Shown piece after piece: positions 1 through 6,706 of a DNA stretch of 30,437 nucleotides. Under the pieces are notes generated by a model. It had not been told where the DNA came from. It worked only from the letters and a program-made list of their open reading frames with translations, and searched no databases. A program made the translations under genes and the position numbers. The DNA comes from Acidiferrobacteraceae bacterium (lineage in GTDB: Bacteria; Pseudomonadota; Gammaproteobacteria; Acidiferrobacterales; Acidiferrobacteraceae): positions 1 to 30,437 of the forward strand of contig DAHWKH010000020.1 of assembly GCA_027343725.1 (NCBI GenBank), written 5' to 3'. The stretch's first letter is position 1. Each line of letters begins with the position of its first letter.

Positions 1-524
1 TCGATCAGCCGCGCAACCTCGCGAAATCGGTGACGGTGGAGTAAGAGAAGGCGCCTCAGGACCCCTGATATCCACGGATACAGAAGGGATGATGTTTCGA
101 GCGCGATCGTCCCCACTTCAAGAAAGGGCCGGCGTTGTCGCGTGAGCTCGCCGCGCTATTGGGCAACCTCGAATCGTTCGTCCTTCGGGTCGCGGAGATA
201 TGGTGGGCGCTGCAGGCGCTGACCGCAGACACCTCCCTCGGCTCGTCGGCGCCAGGTTTCTGCTCGCCCTGCCCTAATCTATACCCGGTAGGCTTTCTGC
301 CCAAATTTCGATATGTGACTGAGAACTGCGCGGGACACGTTCTGTGAGTGGTTGGCGCAACCGGTGTTCGGGGCGCGGCCGGGGTGTCCTGGGGGAATGC
401 CATGAGGTGGCTGCTCGTTACAATGGTCATAGGGGGGTGGTGGCGATATGTGCGCTGACACCCCGCCAGGCAGGGCCGTGACCGATGTCCCGCGCCTGTC
501 GGTTCTACGGCAGTCGCGACGCCC

Positions 525-599
525 ATGGCCACTCTCGCCGAGCGATTTGCGAAGGTGATCGACCCGCGTTGCCGGTTCATCGCGCCGGATCCGCATTGA
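525..599 (+). pseudogene. Possible relic of a transposase N-terminus (ISAs1-like)
   Basis: A short frame reads MATLAERFAKVIDPR and stops after 24 residues. A leucine/phenylalanine-rich stretch followed by a Val/Pro-Asp-Pro-Arg (DPR) motif is typical of the first residues of ISAs1-type transposases (the DDE_Tnp_1-associated N-terminal domain). Nothing further of the transposase follows in any frame, and no ribosome binding site is obvious. The match is short and could be chance; it is listed because the neighbourhood also holds broken toxin genes. Confidence 0.25.
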
Positions 600-605
600 G
601 CGCCC

Positions 606-632
606 CCGTGCGTTCGCTTGTGGGACGCACGG
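606..632. repeat. Inverted repeat, 8-bp arms with 11-nt spacer
   Basis: CCGTGCGT at 606-613 is exactly mirrored by ACGCACGG at 625-632. There is no T-run on either side, so it is not a convincing intrinsic terminator. It could be a protein-binding site or the end of a decayed mobile element. No function can be assigned from sequence. Confidence 0.45.
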
Positions 633-655
633 AAACGTGGTCGGGCCGATTTTCA

Positions 656-683
656 GAACTTTGGGTAGGCTTTTTGAATCTCG
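656..683 (+). promoter_or_regulatory. Weak ECF-sigma-like promoter match upstream of the antitoxin
   Basis: GAACTT at 656-661, a 17-nt spacer, then TCTCG at 679-683. The -35 element equals the RpoE/AlgU consensus and the -10 shares only TCT. It ends three bases before the 16-bp palindrome, a sensible place for an autoregulated promoter. No good sigma-70 -10 element was found in the same stretch. Confidence 0.25.
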
Positions 684-685
684 CG

Positions 686-701
686 GCGTAACGCGTTACG
701 C
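686..701. promoter_or_regulatory. Perfect 16-bp palindrome, probable operator of the toxin-antitoxin locus
   Basis: GCGTAACGCGTTACGC is identical to its own reverse complement over all 16 bases. It abuts the ribosome binding site (AGGAGAAGG, 702-710) of the MazE-like antitoxin starting at 716. Antitoxins commonly repress their own operon by binding palindromes overlapping the promoter or start region, so an operator is the natural reading. The palindrome is observed; its binding partner is inferred. Confidence 0.55.
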
Positions 702-715
702 AGGAGAAGGGTATT

Positions 716-919
716 ATGGCGCATGCAGCAGAACGGATGAGGGCATTGCGCGAGCGACGCCGTGCGCGAGGCCTGCGCGAGTTGCGGCTGGTCGTGCCTG
801 ATTCCCGTTCGAAGGCTGTGCTGCGACGGGTTGCCAAGGAAGTCGCCCGCCTGGACGAAGCGGCAGAGCGCGAAGCGCTGCAGTGGATCGCAGCAGTCCC
901 GGACTTCGAGGCTCAGTGA
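716..919 (+). CDS. MazE-like antitoxin, DUF3018 family
   Basis: A 67-residue protein starting at ATG 716 behind a good ribosome binding site (AGGAGAAGG). The sequence has the DUF3018 layout: an N-terminal AERMRALRERRRARGLR segment, a short strand with VPDSRS, and an acidic C-terminal helix ending in IAAVPDFEA. This family is the antitoxin half of MazEF-type modules; it would neutralise an mRNA-cleaving MazF toxin and repress its own operon. The length is normal and the frame intact. The toxin expected downstream begins with an overlapping GTGA at 916 but is broken, so this antitoxin is an orphan. It may have been kept to buffer MazF toxins elsewhere, or it may simply not have decayed yet. Confidence 0.75.
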   Translation: MAHAAERMRALRERRRARGLRELRLVVPDSRSKAVLRRVAKEVARLDEAAEREALQWIAAVPDFEAQ

Positions 920-1126
920 AGCGGGGCGACGTCGGGCAATTACAGGAAGGCGCGTCCGGCGGTCATTGTCCAGACGGGTGCGCTGCCCCCACAACGCCTT
1001 GAACAGCCACAGGAAAACGTCTTTCGCTTCGGAGCAACAACCTCCGACGCTTGGTACGTGGCGTTTGCCGAGGCGCCCGGATTCCCGCTCGTGACTCTCG
1101 ATGAGCGGTTTGCGAAGTCAACATAA
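916..1126 (+). pseudogene. Toxin relic: MazF start joined to a VapC (PIN) end
   Basis: GTG 916 overlaps the antitoxin stop and opens a MazF-like VKRGDV. After about five codons the homology jumps to another frame at 935, reading GNYRKARPAVIVQTGALP, the next conserved piece of MazF; roughly seven family residues (normally like VTVALPG) are missing. From about 1013 the same frame reads FRFGATTSDAWYVAFAEA and then PLVTLDERFAKS, stopping at TAA 1124. That is the C-terminal end of a VapC PIN-domain RNase (DAWYVALAEA...PLVTLD), not MazF. So two decayed toxin genes appear fused by deletion. The relic frame is also in phase with the antitoxin beyond its TGA. No functional toxin is expected, because the MazF core and the N-terminal PIN acidic residues are gone. 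Confidence 0.6.
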
Positions 1127-1139
1127 ATTTATGCTCAAT

Positions 1140-1151
1140 GCTAAATTTAGC
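1140..1151. repeat. AT-rich 12-bp palindrome after the toxin relic
   Basis: GCTAAATTTAGC is perfectly self-complementary and sits in an AT-rich island (about 1115-1160) that is exceptional in this GC-rich DNA. A second TAAATTTA occurs just upstream at 1124-1131. There is no T-run to make it a terminator. It may be a protein-binding site or the scar of a lost mobile element. Confidence 0.4.
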
Positions 1152-1437
1152 TTAATGAGTAACACGCACTGGATATCCCCGCGCAAGCCGACGTGCCCTT
1201 GAGGTCGGCCCGCGGCTCGTTACGTTCTTAGGTACGCAAGCGGAAGGAATTCGGCCTTGCGGCGGGTTGGGCGGCGGGCGGGGGGATGGCCTTTCATCAG
1301 GGCGGCGATGCTTGATCGCTTTGTGATCTCCGGGGACTCCTTCGGTGGGGCCCGCTGCCGCCACCGCCGCCCCTACAGGCCGCCGGGGGTTCCCGCGGCC
1401 CGCATCGCCCCGATGGGAGTCTTCGGGTCCGATCGCC
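1152..1437. other. Intergenic stretch, no gene seen
   Basis: No supported reading frame. It lies downstream of the minus-strand pspA operon. Read on the minus strand, a modest CCCGA/TCGGG hairpin occurs within 60 bases of the pspA stop but lacks a clear T-run, so I do not call a terminator. Confidence 0.5.
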
Positions 1438-2136
1438 CTATTTTTTGTTGATCTCGGCCTTCAGGCGCTCGAGATCCGAGTCCACGGATTGGCCCGAGCG
1501 CAGCTGTTCGAGTTCCTTTTCCGCGGAGGAGCGTTCATCACCATCGTCCAATGCCCCGCTCTCCTCGAGACTCTCCAAGGCCTTGGCGTGGGCTTGGGTG
1601 GCCTCGGTCTTGTCCTTGGCGCGCCTCACGGTCTCGCCGGCGCCGCCCAGCTTGTTGCTCAAGCCCGACAAGGACTCCTCGACCTGGACCTCGGCCTGCG
1701 CGCCGCCGTACTCGCTCTTGAGGACCTCTTTCTGGGTGCGGAAGGCCTCGATCCGGTCCTGGAATTTGTGTTCGTACTCCTCGAGCTTTTGCACCTCGGC
1801 CGTGATCTTGTCGTGGGCCTCGGTGAGGGAGGCGAGCTTTGTGACGGCGATCTGCTTTTGCGTCAGGGCCGCGCGCGCCAAGTCCTCGCGTTGGGCCTGC
1901 AGGGCGAGTTTCGCGTCGTTCTCGTCGCGCGCGATATCGGCCTTGGCCGAGTCGATCTGGCCTTCGAGGACCTTTTGTTCCGTGACCACGTCGGCCAGGT
2001 GGCGGCGGGTCTCCTGCAGGCCCTCGAGCATCTTCTCGTAAGACAGGTCGAGTTCGGCGTTCGGGTCCTCGGCGGCGTTCAAAAGCTTGTTGAAGCGCGC
2101 CTCGATCAATTCCGCTGTCCGTTTCAGTAGGCTCAT
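1438..2136 (-). CDS. pspA: PspA/IM30 family phage shock protein A
   Basis: A 232-residue, almost entirely helical coiled-coil protein, close to the family's usual 220-230. The N-terminal segment MSLLKRTAELIEARFNKLLN forms the amphipathic membrane-binding helix typical of PspA/IM30, and the rest is charged heptad-like sequence with an acidic C-terminus. PspA proteins are ESCRT-III relatives that assemble on stressed inner membranes and limit proton leakage. The start at 2136 has a strong ribosome binding site (GGGAGGT, 7-8 nt upstream) and lies 13 nt after the preceding gene's stop. It is the last gene of a four-gene operon with two YbjQ-type proteins and an unknown. There are no pspBC or pspF neighbours, so control must differ from the enterobacterial Psp system. 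Confidence 0.9.
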   Translation of the reverse strand: MSLLKRTAELIEARFNKLLNAAEDPNAELDLSYEKMLEGLQETRRHLADVVTEQKVLEGQIDSAKADIARDENDAKLALQAQREDLARAALTQKQIAVTKLASLTEAHDKITAEVQKLEEYEHKFQDRIEAFRTQKEVLKSEYGGAQAEVQVEESLSGLSNKLGGAGETVRRAKDKTEATQAHAKALESLEESGALDDGDERSSAEKELEQLRSGQSVDSDLERLKAEINKK

Positions 2137-2149
2137 GGACGAGACCTCC

Positions 2150-2974
2150 CTAATCGTTTACCGGGATGACGATCTGCGGGGCCAGCCTCTCGGGGATGAC
2201 GGCCGCGTCTTCAATCGGCTTCACGGCGGTGCCGATCGCGAAAAATTCGATCACATGGGGCTGCCAGTTGTGCGAGCCTTCGTGCAACTGGACCCCGACC
2301 ACGCCCTCCGCCTGGGCCTCCTGGGCCTCCTGCTGCATGCGTTCCATGGCGAGCTCGCGCGCGTCGTACATTGCCTGCGTAAAGAGCGGCATCTCCACGT
2401 TGCGCCCGAGATTGCCAAGCGATGCGAACATGCCCTGATGGGCCACGTGATACACGCAGGAGCCCATGACGAGCGCAAGCGGCCGGTAACCGGATTGGAG
2501 CAGCATCCACAGGTCCTGCCCGGAGAGGTCCGAGGTGAAGGGCTTGCCGCCCGGCCCCTTGAACCCCGGGTGCCCCTCGCGGTGCGCGATGGCGGTGCCG
2601 ATCGCCAGAAACTCGAGGATGTCCTTGTCCCAGTCCATGCGCTTGACCTCGAGCCGCACACCCACGATGCCGTCGGCCGACAAGGACTGCGCCTCTTGCT
2701 CCATGCGGCTCATGGCCAGCTCGCGCGCGTCGTACATGGCTTGTGACAACACATCCATCTCTTGGTTCTTGGCCCATCCGGCGTACTGGATGCCGGTGTG
2801 GTAGATGCAGGACCCGACCACGAGTCCCAGGGGCTCGAACCCGGCCTCGCCCACCATGAGGAACTCGTTGACCGAGAAGTCCGAGGTGAACAAGCCCCCG
2901 CGCCGGCTCGTATCGCGCATGCCCTTCAGACGTTCGACTGCGTGCTGTGGCAGAGCGTTGCTGGCATCAACCAT
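2150..2974 (-). CDS. Tandem-duplicated YbjQ-type (DUF74) protein
   Basis: A 274-residue protein made of two similar halves. The first (about residues 27-135) starts FTSDFSVNEFLMVGEAGFEP and the second (about 145-255) starts FTSDLSGQDLWMLLQSGYRP. Both continue with a hydrophobic VxGSCxYH strand, a long helix with QAMYDARELAM, a GVVGVxL strand and a final EFxAIGTA strand. This is the YbjQ_1 fold, often labelled heavy-metal-binding; single-domain homologues are about 105 residues and form pentamers. The metal label is weakly supported for this variant. ATG 2974 has GAGGAGG about 10 nt upstream, inside the end of the previous gene, and only one base separates that stop from this start. It is co-transcribed with pspA, which suggests an envelope or stress role. 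No signal peptide or membrane segment. Confidence 0.8.
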   Translation of the reverse strand: MVDASNALPQHAVERLKGMRDTSRRGGLFTSDFSVNEFLMVGEAGFEPLGLVVGSCIYHTGIQYAGWAKNQEMDVLSQAMYDARELAMSRMEQEAQSLSADGIVGVRLEVKRMDWDKDILEFLAIGTAIAHREGHPGFKGPGGKPFTSDLSGQDLWMLLQSGYRPLALVMGSCVYHVAHQGMFASLGNLGRNVEMPLFTQAMYDARELAMERMQQEAQEAQAEGVVGVQLHEGSHNWQPHVIEFFAIGTAVKPIEDAAVIPERLAPQIVIPVND

Positions 2975-2975
2975 C

Positions 2976-4025
2976 TTAGAGGGCCTCCTCGGTGTTGGCG
3001 CTTGTATTGAGCGGGGTGTCTTCGCGCACGGTGAGGACCGGGCGCACGGCGAACGGTTTCAGGCTCTTGCGGTCGTGAATGACGGCGGTGCCGAGCGCGA
3101 TGTGGCGCGCAAGGAAGCGCGGATAGGGGTTGTTTTCGTCGGGATCGACACGATACAGCTCGGAGTGCTGGGTGTGGGCCAGCACCCCGGATCCGAGACG
3201 CAGCCCATCGTCGCGCAGTTCGCTGAGCGCGCGTCTGCGCACGTTGGTGAGAAAGGTGGAAAGCGGGGTGATTTCCTGGTTCCAGTAACCGCCCATGCCG
3301 CCCATGCCGCCCCCGGTCCCCATGCCTGGGTTCCCCCCGAAGCCGCCGGGCCCCCCGAAGCCGCCCCCGAAGGCCCCTGCTCCGCCGAAGCCGCCGGATC
3401 CTGCGAAGGGGCCGCCGCCGAAGCCGCCGGGTCCCGCGAGGCCGCCCCCGGGTCCCCCGAAGCCCGCGCCGTAACCGCCCATCACGAGCCAGTCGAAGCA
3501 CGCGCCGATCGCGATCCCGACGGGCACGATGCCGGATTCGAGGAGGCGCGCGAACTCGAGCGCCGAGACCGTGGCGAGGGCGGGATTGGGTGATTCCGGA
3601 AAACCCTCGAGGCGCACGGCGGTGCCAAGCACCCCGAAGTCCATGTGATCCTCGTTGCCGGTATCGGGCATGCGCGTCACTTTGAGGGTGACGTCGACGA
3701 CGGCGTTGGCGCCCATGAGCGCCGCCTCGCTGCGCAGGCGGTCGATGGCGTGATGCCAGCCGTCGTAATGGCCGCGCGTCCAGGAGTAGCCGTAATGGAA
3801 CCAGCAATTGCCGGACACGAGCCCGAGCGGCCGGATCCCGTGCGAGCGCTGGGCGAGGAGCCCCGCCGGGGAGGCGCTGCTCACCCACGGACGTTTGCCG
3901 CTCGCGGTGTCCAAGAGACGCGCCTGGACGAAGGCCGGCAGGGTGTTGTGCGTGAGGGCGTCGTCCCACGCCGCCTGGCGCGCATCCGCTGCGGCCGCGT
4001 CCTTGGTGGGATCGGGTGGCGCCAT
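2976..4025 (-). CDS. Tandem YbjQ-type protein with glycine-rich insert
   Basis: A 349-residue relative of the neighbouring YbjQ-type protein. Domain 1 spans about residues 45-140 (GIRPLGLVSGNCWFHYGY, then a helix, GANAVVDVTL and FGVLGTAV). Domain 2 begins near 150 (SGIVPVGIAIGACFDW) and ends with ARHIALGTAV near 306-315. Between its first strand and its helix lies a glycine-rich block (about residues 183-246) of GGFGG/GGPGG-type repeats interspersed with Phe, Ala, Pro and Met. I chose ATG 4025 because TGAGGAGAGG lies just before it, fusing the previous stop with the ribosome binding site. An upstream TTG at 4040 would put that site inside the gene. The glycine-rich loop may be a flexible or self-associating segment; function unknown. 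Confidence 0.75.
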   Translation of the reverse strand: MAPPDPTKDAAAADARQAAWDDALTHNTLPAFVQARLLDTASGKRPWVSSASPAGLLAQRSHGIRPLGLVSGNCWFHYGYSWTRGHYDGWHHAIDRLRSEAALMGANAVVDVTLKVTRMPDTGNEDHMDFGVLGTAVRLEGFPESPNPALATVSALEFARLLESGIVPVGIAIGACFDWLVMGGYGAGFGGPGGGLAGPGGFGGGPFAGSGGFGGAGAFGGGFGGPGGFGGNPGMGTGGGMGGMGGYWNQEITPLSTFLTNVRRRALSELRDDGLRLGSGVLAHTQHSELYRVDPDENNPYPRFLARHIALGTAVIHDRKSLKPFAVRPVLTVREDTPLNTSANTEEAL

Positions 4026-4036
4026 GGATCCTCTCC

Positions 4037-4423
4037 TCAAGACATCAGAAAATCATGCAGCACGCCACGCGCGCTCTCCATGGACCCGGACAGCACCCGC
4101 AGCTCCCCTTCCAGGGCCTCGAGCCATTGCGCAAGCGGCAAGGCCTCGTTCTTGACCACGACCCCCCGCACTTCGTGCTGGCGGCTCGTGCGGATGTCCG
4201 GGGTGCTGGCGTCGAGGAGATAGCGGCTGCCGTCGGTGCGCACGCTCAAGGCGGTGATCCGGTGCGTCGCCTTGAGCCATCCCTCGCGCCTTCGCGTGAC
4301 CTCGACGCGCCCCGGCAGGGCGTCTTCGAGACGCATCGCCAAGGCCTCGAGAAACGCATGGAGGTCGGTCTGCGCGCGCCGGATCCACGCGGCGTGCAGA
4401 TCGAAGGCGTTCGTATCGTCCAT
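4037..4423 (-). CDS. Unknown 128-aa protein, first gene of the pspA operon
   Basis: I do not recognise a family. The 128-residue protein is soluble-looking, with no signal peptide or membrane segment. It has an N-terminal amphipathic helix rich in Leu and Ala, a central strand-rich part (GRVEVTRRREGWLKATHRI, then SRYLLDAST) and a C-terminal helix ending HDFLMS. The layout suggests an alpha/beta domain of the kind that could bind a partner protein. The start at 4423 has GGAG about 8 nt upstream. Its stop overlaps the ribosome binding site of the next gene, so translation is probably coupled. Position at the head of the PspA/YbjQ operon suggests a shared role; this is guilt by association only. 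Confidence 0.7.
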   Translation of the reverse strand: MDDTNAFDLHAAWIRRAQTDLHAFLEALAMRLEDALPGRVEVTRRREGWLKATHRITALSVRTDGSRYLLDASTPDIRTSRQHEVRGVVVKNEALPLAQWLEALEGELRVLSGSMESARGVLHDFLMS

Positions 4424-4521
4424 GGATGACTCCGAAAACGAGCCTCTTAGTTGACACCCGTTGCGCCGTTATTGCAACGTCTGCGGTTTTCTCCCTGACG
4501 GTCAACGGGTACACTCCGGCG
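4424..4521. promoter_or_regulatory. Divergent control region between the pspA operon and uvrD
   Basis: Both transcription units must start near here. A perfect -35 hexamer TTGACA lies at 4451-4456 on the plus strand but has no convincing -10 at 16-18 nt. An inverted repeat CGTTGC-N9-GCAACG spans 4459-4479, and ACCCGTTG (4456-4463) is mirrored by CAACGGGT (4503-4510). The CGTTG/CAACG half-site therefore occurs three times in 50 bases, suggesting a regulator-binding site. No LexA-type CTGT-N8-ACAG box was found before uvrD, and no sigma-54 element before the psp side. Confidence 0.35.
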
Positions 4522-6639
4522 ATGGCATCCCCCCTGGTCAACGGCCTGAACGAGGCCCAGCGCCTCGCCGTAACGGCGCCTCCCGGGCCGGTGCGCGTGC
4601 TGGCCGGCGCGGGCAGCGGCAAGACGCGCGTCCTGACGCATCGCATCGCCTGGCTCGTGGAGCAGGGGGCCTCGCCGTTTGCGTTCATCGCGGTCACGTT
4701 CACCAACAAGGCCGCAACCGAGATGCGCCGGCGCATCGAGGCCCTTCTCGGCCAACCGGTGTCGGGCCTGTGGATCGGGACCTTCCACGGCCTGTCGCAC
4801 CGGTTTTTGCGCGCCCACTGGCAGGCCGCCGGCCTGCCCGAGGCCTTCCAGATCCTGGACAGCGACGACCAGCTGCGCGTCATCAAGCGCGTGATCCGGG
4901 CGCAGGCCCTGGACGAGTCGCGGTTCCCGCCGCGCCAGGTGCAGGCGTTCATCAACGGGCACAAGGAGGCCGGGCGGCGCGCGCGCCATCTGGCGGCGAC
5001 CTACGACCCGACACAGCAGGTTTTTCTCACACTCTACAGCACCTACGAAGAACTCTGCCGCGCCCAGGGGCTCGTCGACTTCGCGGAACTGCTGCTGCGC
5101 ACGCTCGAGCTCATGCGTTCCGACCCGGCGCTGCGCGCGCATTACCAGAGGCGGTTTCGATACACCCTGGTCGATGAGTTCCAGGACACGAACGCCGTGC
5201 AGTACGAGTGGCTGAAGACCTTCGGACAAGGCGGCGACTTGTTCGTGGTCGGCGACGATGATCAGTCCATCTACGGTTGGCGCGGCGCCGAGATCGAGAA
5301 CATCCTGCGCTTCGAGCGCGACTACCCGGGCACGCGCACGGTGCGTCTCGAGCAAAACTATCGCTCCACGGGCCATATCCTGGAGGCCGCCAACGCGATC
5401 ATCGCCCATAACGCCAACCGCCTCGGGAAGACCCTGTGGACGGCCGGCACGCGCGGTCAACCACTCAGCCTCTATGCCGCCTACAGCGGCATCGACGAGG
5501 CCCAGTTCGTGATCGCGCGCATCCGCCGCCTGTTGGACGAGGACCAAAGCCCGCGGGACATCGCCATCCTGTACCGCTCGAACGCCCAGTCACGGGTGTT
5601 CGAGGAGCTCCTGGTGCGCGCGCGCATCCCGTATCGCGTCTACGGCGGGCTGCGGTTTTTCGAGCGTGCCGAGATCAAGGACGCGCTCGCCTATCTGCGA
5701 CTGGTCGTGAACCGGGACGACGACACCGCCTTCGAGCGCGTGGTCAATGTGCCGCCGCGCGGCATCGGGGCGCGCACCCTCGATGCCCTGCGCGGGCACG
5801 CCAAGGCCGCCGGCCGCTCGTTGTGGGGCGCCGCGCAGACCTTGAGCGGCGAGGGCGGGCTTTCCGGCCGCGCGGCGTCCGCGGTCCGCGGCTTTCTCAC
5901 GCTGATCGAAGGGCTCGCGCACGATACCGCCGGGGCGCCGCTGGATGCGGCCATCGAGTCGGTCGTCAAGGGGGCGGGGCTTTTGGATTATTACCGCGAG
6001 GAGGGCCGCGATCGCGGCGAGGCGCGCGGCGAGAACCTCGAGGAACTGGTGTCGGCCGCGCGTTTTTTCCTGAGCGAGGAGCCCGAGGGCGAGCCGATCC
6101 TCGAGTTCCTTGCGCATGCCGCGCTCGAGGCCGGCGAAGGCCAGGCCGGCGAAGGCCAGGACTCGGTGCAGCTCATGACCTTGCACGCGGCCAAGGGGCT
6201 CGAGTTTCCGGTGGTGTTTCTGACCGGCCTCGAGGAGGGTCTTTTTCCGCACGAACGCTCCCTCTATGACGAGGCGCGGCTCGAGGAGGAGCGCAGGCTC
6301 TGTTATGTCGGCATCACGCGCGCCATGCGCGAGCTCGTGTTGAGTTACGCCGAGACGCGCCGCCTCCACGGCCAGGACCTGTATTGCGCGCCCTCGCGTT
6401 TCCTGACCGAGATCCCGGAGGAACTGCTCGCGACCGTGCGGCCGCGACTGGCGCAGGCGACCCCGACGGCCGTGACCGCGGGCGCCCAGGTCGGTGGGCG
6501 GGTCGCCCACGCGACCTTCGGCGAGGGCGTCATCATCGATTGCGAGGGGCAGGGCGACAAGGCGCGGGTCCAGGTCCAGTTCGCGGCCGCGGGGGTGAAG
6601 TGGCTGGTATTAGCCTATGCCGGTTTGCGAATGCTGTAA
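4522..6639 (+). CDS. uvrD: DNA helicase II (UvrD), superfamily 1A
   Basis: 705 residues (E. coli UvrD has 720), similar to that protein end to end. It unwinds DNA 3'-5' in nucleotide excision and mismatch repair. Visible motifs: Walker A GAGSGKT (29-35), AVTFTNKAA, GTFHGLSHR, motif II VDEFQDT, GDDDQSIYGWRG (motif III), EQNYRS, LMTLHAAKGLEF, and YVGITRA (motif VI). The C-terminal part, VGGRVAHATFGEGVIID and onward, matches the UvrD tail that recruits partners. I chose ATG 4522 (MASPLVNGLNEAQRLAV) because it aligns with the family start; frames opening further upstream add unrelated residues. A 15-bp tandem repeat duplicates AGEGQ near the end of the 2B/2A region. Confidence 0.95.
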   Translation: MASPLVNGLNEAQRLAVTAPPGPVRVLAGAGSGKTRVLTHRIAWLVEQGASPFAFIAVTFTNKAATEMRRRIEALLGQPVSGLWIGTFHGLSHRFLRAHWQAAGLPEAFQILDSDDQLRVIKRVIRAQALDESRFPPRQVQAFINGHKEAGRRARHLAATYDPTQQVFLTLYSTYEELCRAQGLVDFAELLLRTLELMRSDPALRAHYQRRFRYTLVDEFQDTNAVQYEWLKTFGQGGDLFVVGDDDQSIYGWRGAEIENILRFERDYPGTRTVRLEQNYRSTGHILEAANAIIAHNANRLGKTLWTAGTRGQPLSLYAAYSGIDEAQFVIARIRRLLDEDQSPRDIAILYRSNAQSRVFEELLVRARIPYRVYGGLRFFERAEIKDALAYLRLVVNRDDDTAFERVVNVPPRGIGARTLDALRGHAKAAGRSLWGAAQTLSGEGGLSGRAASAVRGFLTLIEGLAHDTAGAPLDAAIESVVKGAGLLDYYREEGRDRGEARGENLEELVSAARFFLSEEPEGEPILEFLAHAALEAGEGQAGEGQDSVQLMTLHAAKGLEFPVVFLTGLEEGLFPHERSLYDEARLEEERRLCYVGITRAMRELVLSYAETRRLHGQDLYCAPSRFLTEIPEELLATVRPRLAQATPTAVTAGAQVGGRVAHATFGEGVIIDCEGQGDKARVQVQFAAAGVKWLVLAYAGLRML
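6129..6158 (+). repeat. 15-bp tandem duplication inside uvrD
   Basis: GGCCGGCGAAGGCCA occurs twice without interruption (6129-6143 and 6144-6158). It keeps the frame and doubles the peptide AGEGQ just before the SVQLMTLHAAKG motif. The corresponding E. coli region has a single EAGEGQ. It looks like a replication-slippage duplication tolerated in a surface loop. Confidence 0.8.
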
Positions 6640-6647
6640 GCGGCGGA

Positions 6648-6677
6648 TTGGAAAGTGATGCGGCCGGCGCCTATAGT
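6648..6677 (+). promoter_or_regulatory. Sigma-70-like promoter for the GGDEF-like gene
   Basis: TTGGAA at 6648-6653 and TATAGT at 6672-6677 are separated by 18 nt, matching the consensus hexamers at 4/6 and 5/6 positions. Transcription would begin near 6684, leaving a leader of about 23 nt before the GTG start at 6707. It begins 9 bases after the uvrD stop, so the downstream gene can be expressed independently. Confidence 0.5.
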
Positions 6678-6706
6678 TCAGGGACCATCACTACGCGGAA
6701 AGGGCC

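Larger units (their letters stand above)
45..685. other. Stretch without a recognisable intact gene
   Basis: No reading frame here on either strand resembles a protein family I know. The long minus-strand frame across 56-580 has an arginine- and proline-rich composition typical of an antisense or non-coding GC-rich frame. The stretch is less GC-rich and less codon-periodic than the rest of the window. It holds a possible transposase N-terminal relic (525-599), an inverted repeat (606-632), and the control region of the downstream antitoxin gene. I read it as an eroded accessory patch. Confidence 0.6.

Noticed and set aside
1..44. Short frame ending at TAA 42-44 (reads DQPRNLAKSVTVE)
   Set aside because: It could be the tail of a gene entering the window, but 13 residues match nothing I recognise and it cannot be told from chance.
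1380..1437. Terminator after pspA
   Set aside because: A weak CCCGA/TCGGG hairpin lacks a following T-run on the minus strand.
3300..3480. Direct-repeat array resembling a CRISPR or minisatellite
   Set aside because: The repetition is the coding sequence of the glycine-rich insert (GGFGG/GGPGG codons), with no unique spacers of constant length.
4026..4040. TTG start at 4040 for the glycine-rich YbjQ-type gene
   Set aside because: It would place the clear ribosome binding site of ATG 4025 inside the coding sequence.
4424..4521. LexA box before uvrD and sigma-54 site before the psp operon
   Set aside because: Looked for because of E. coli precedents; no CTGT-N8-ACAG and no GG-N10-GC element of acceptable quality is present.
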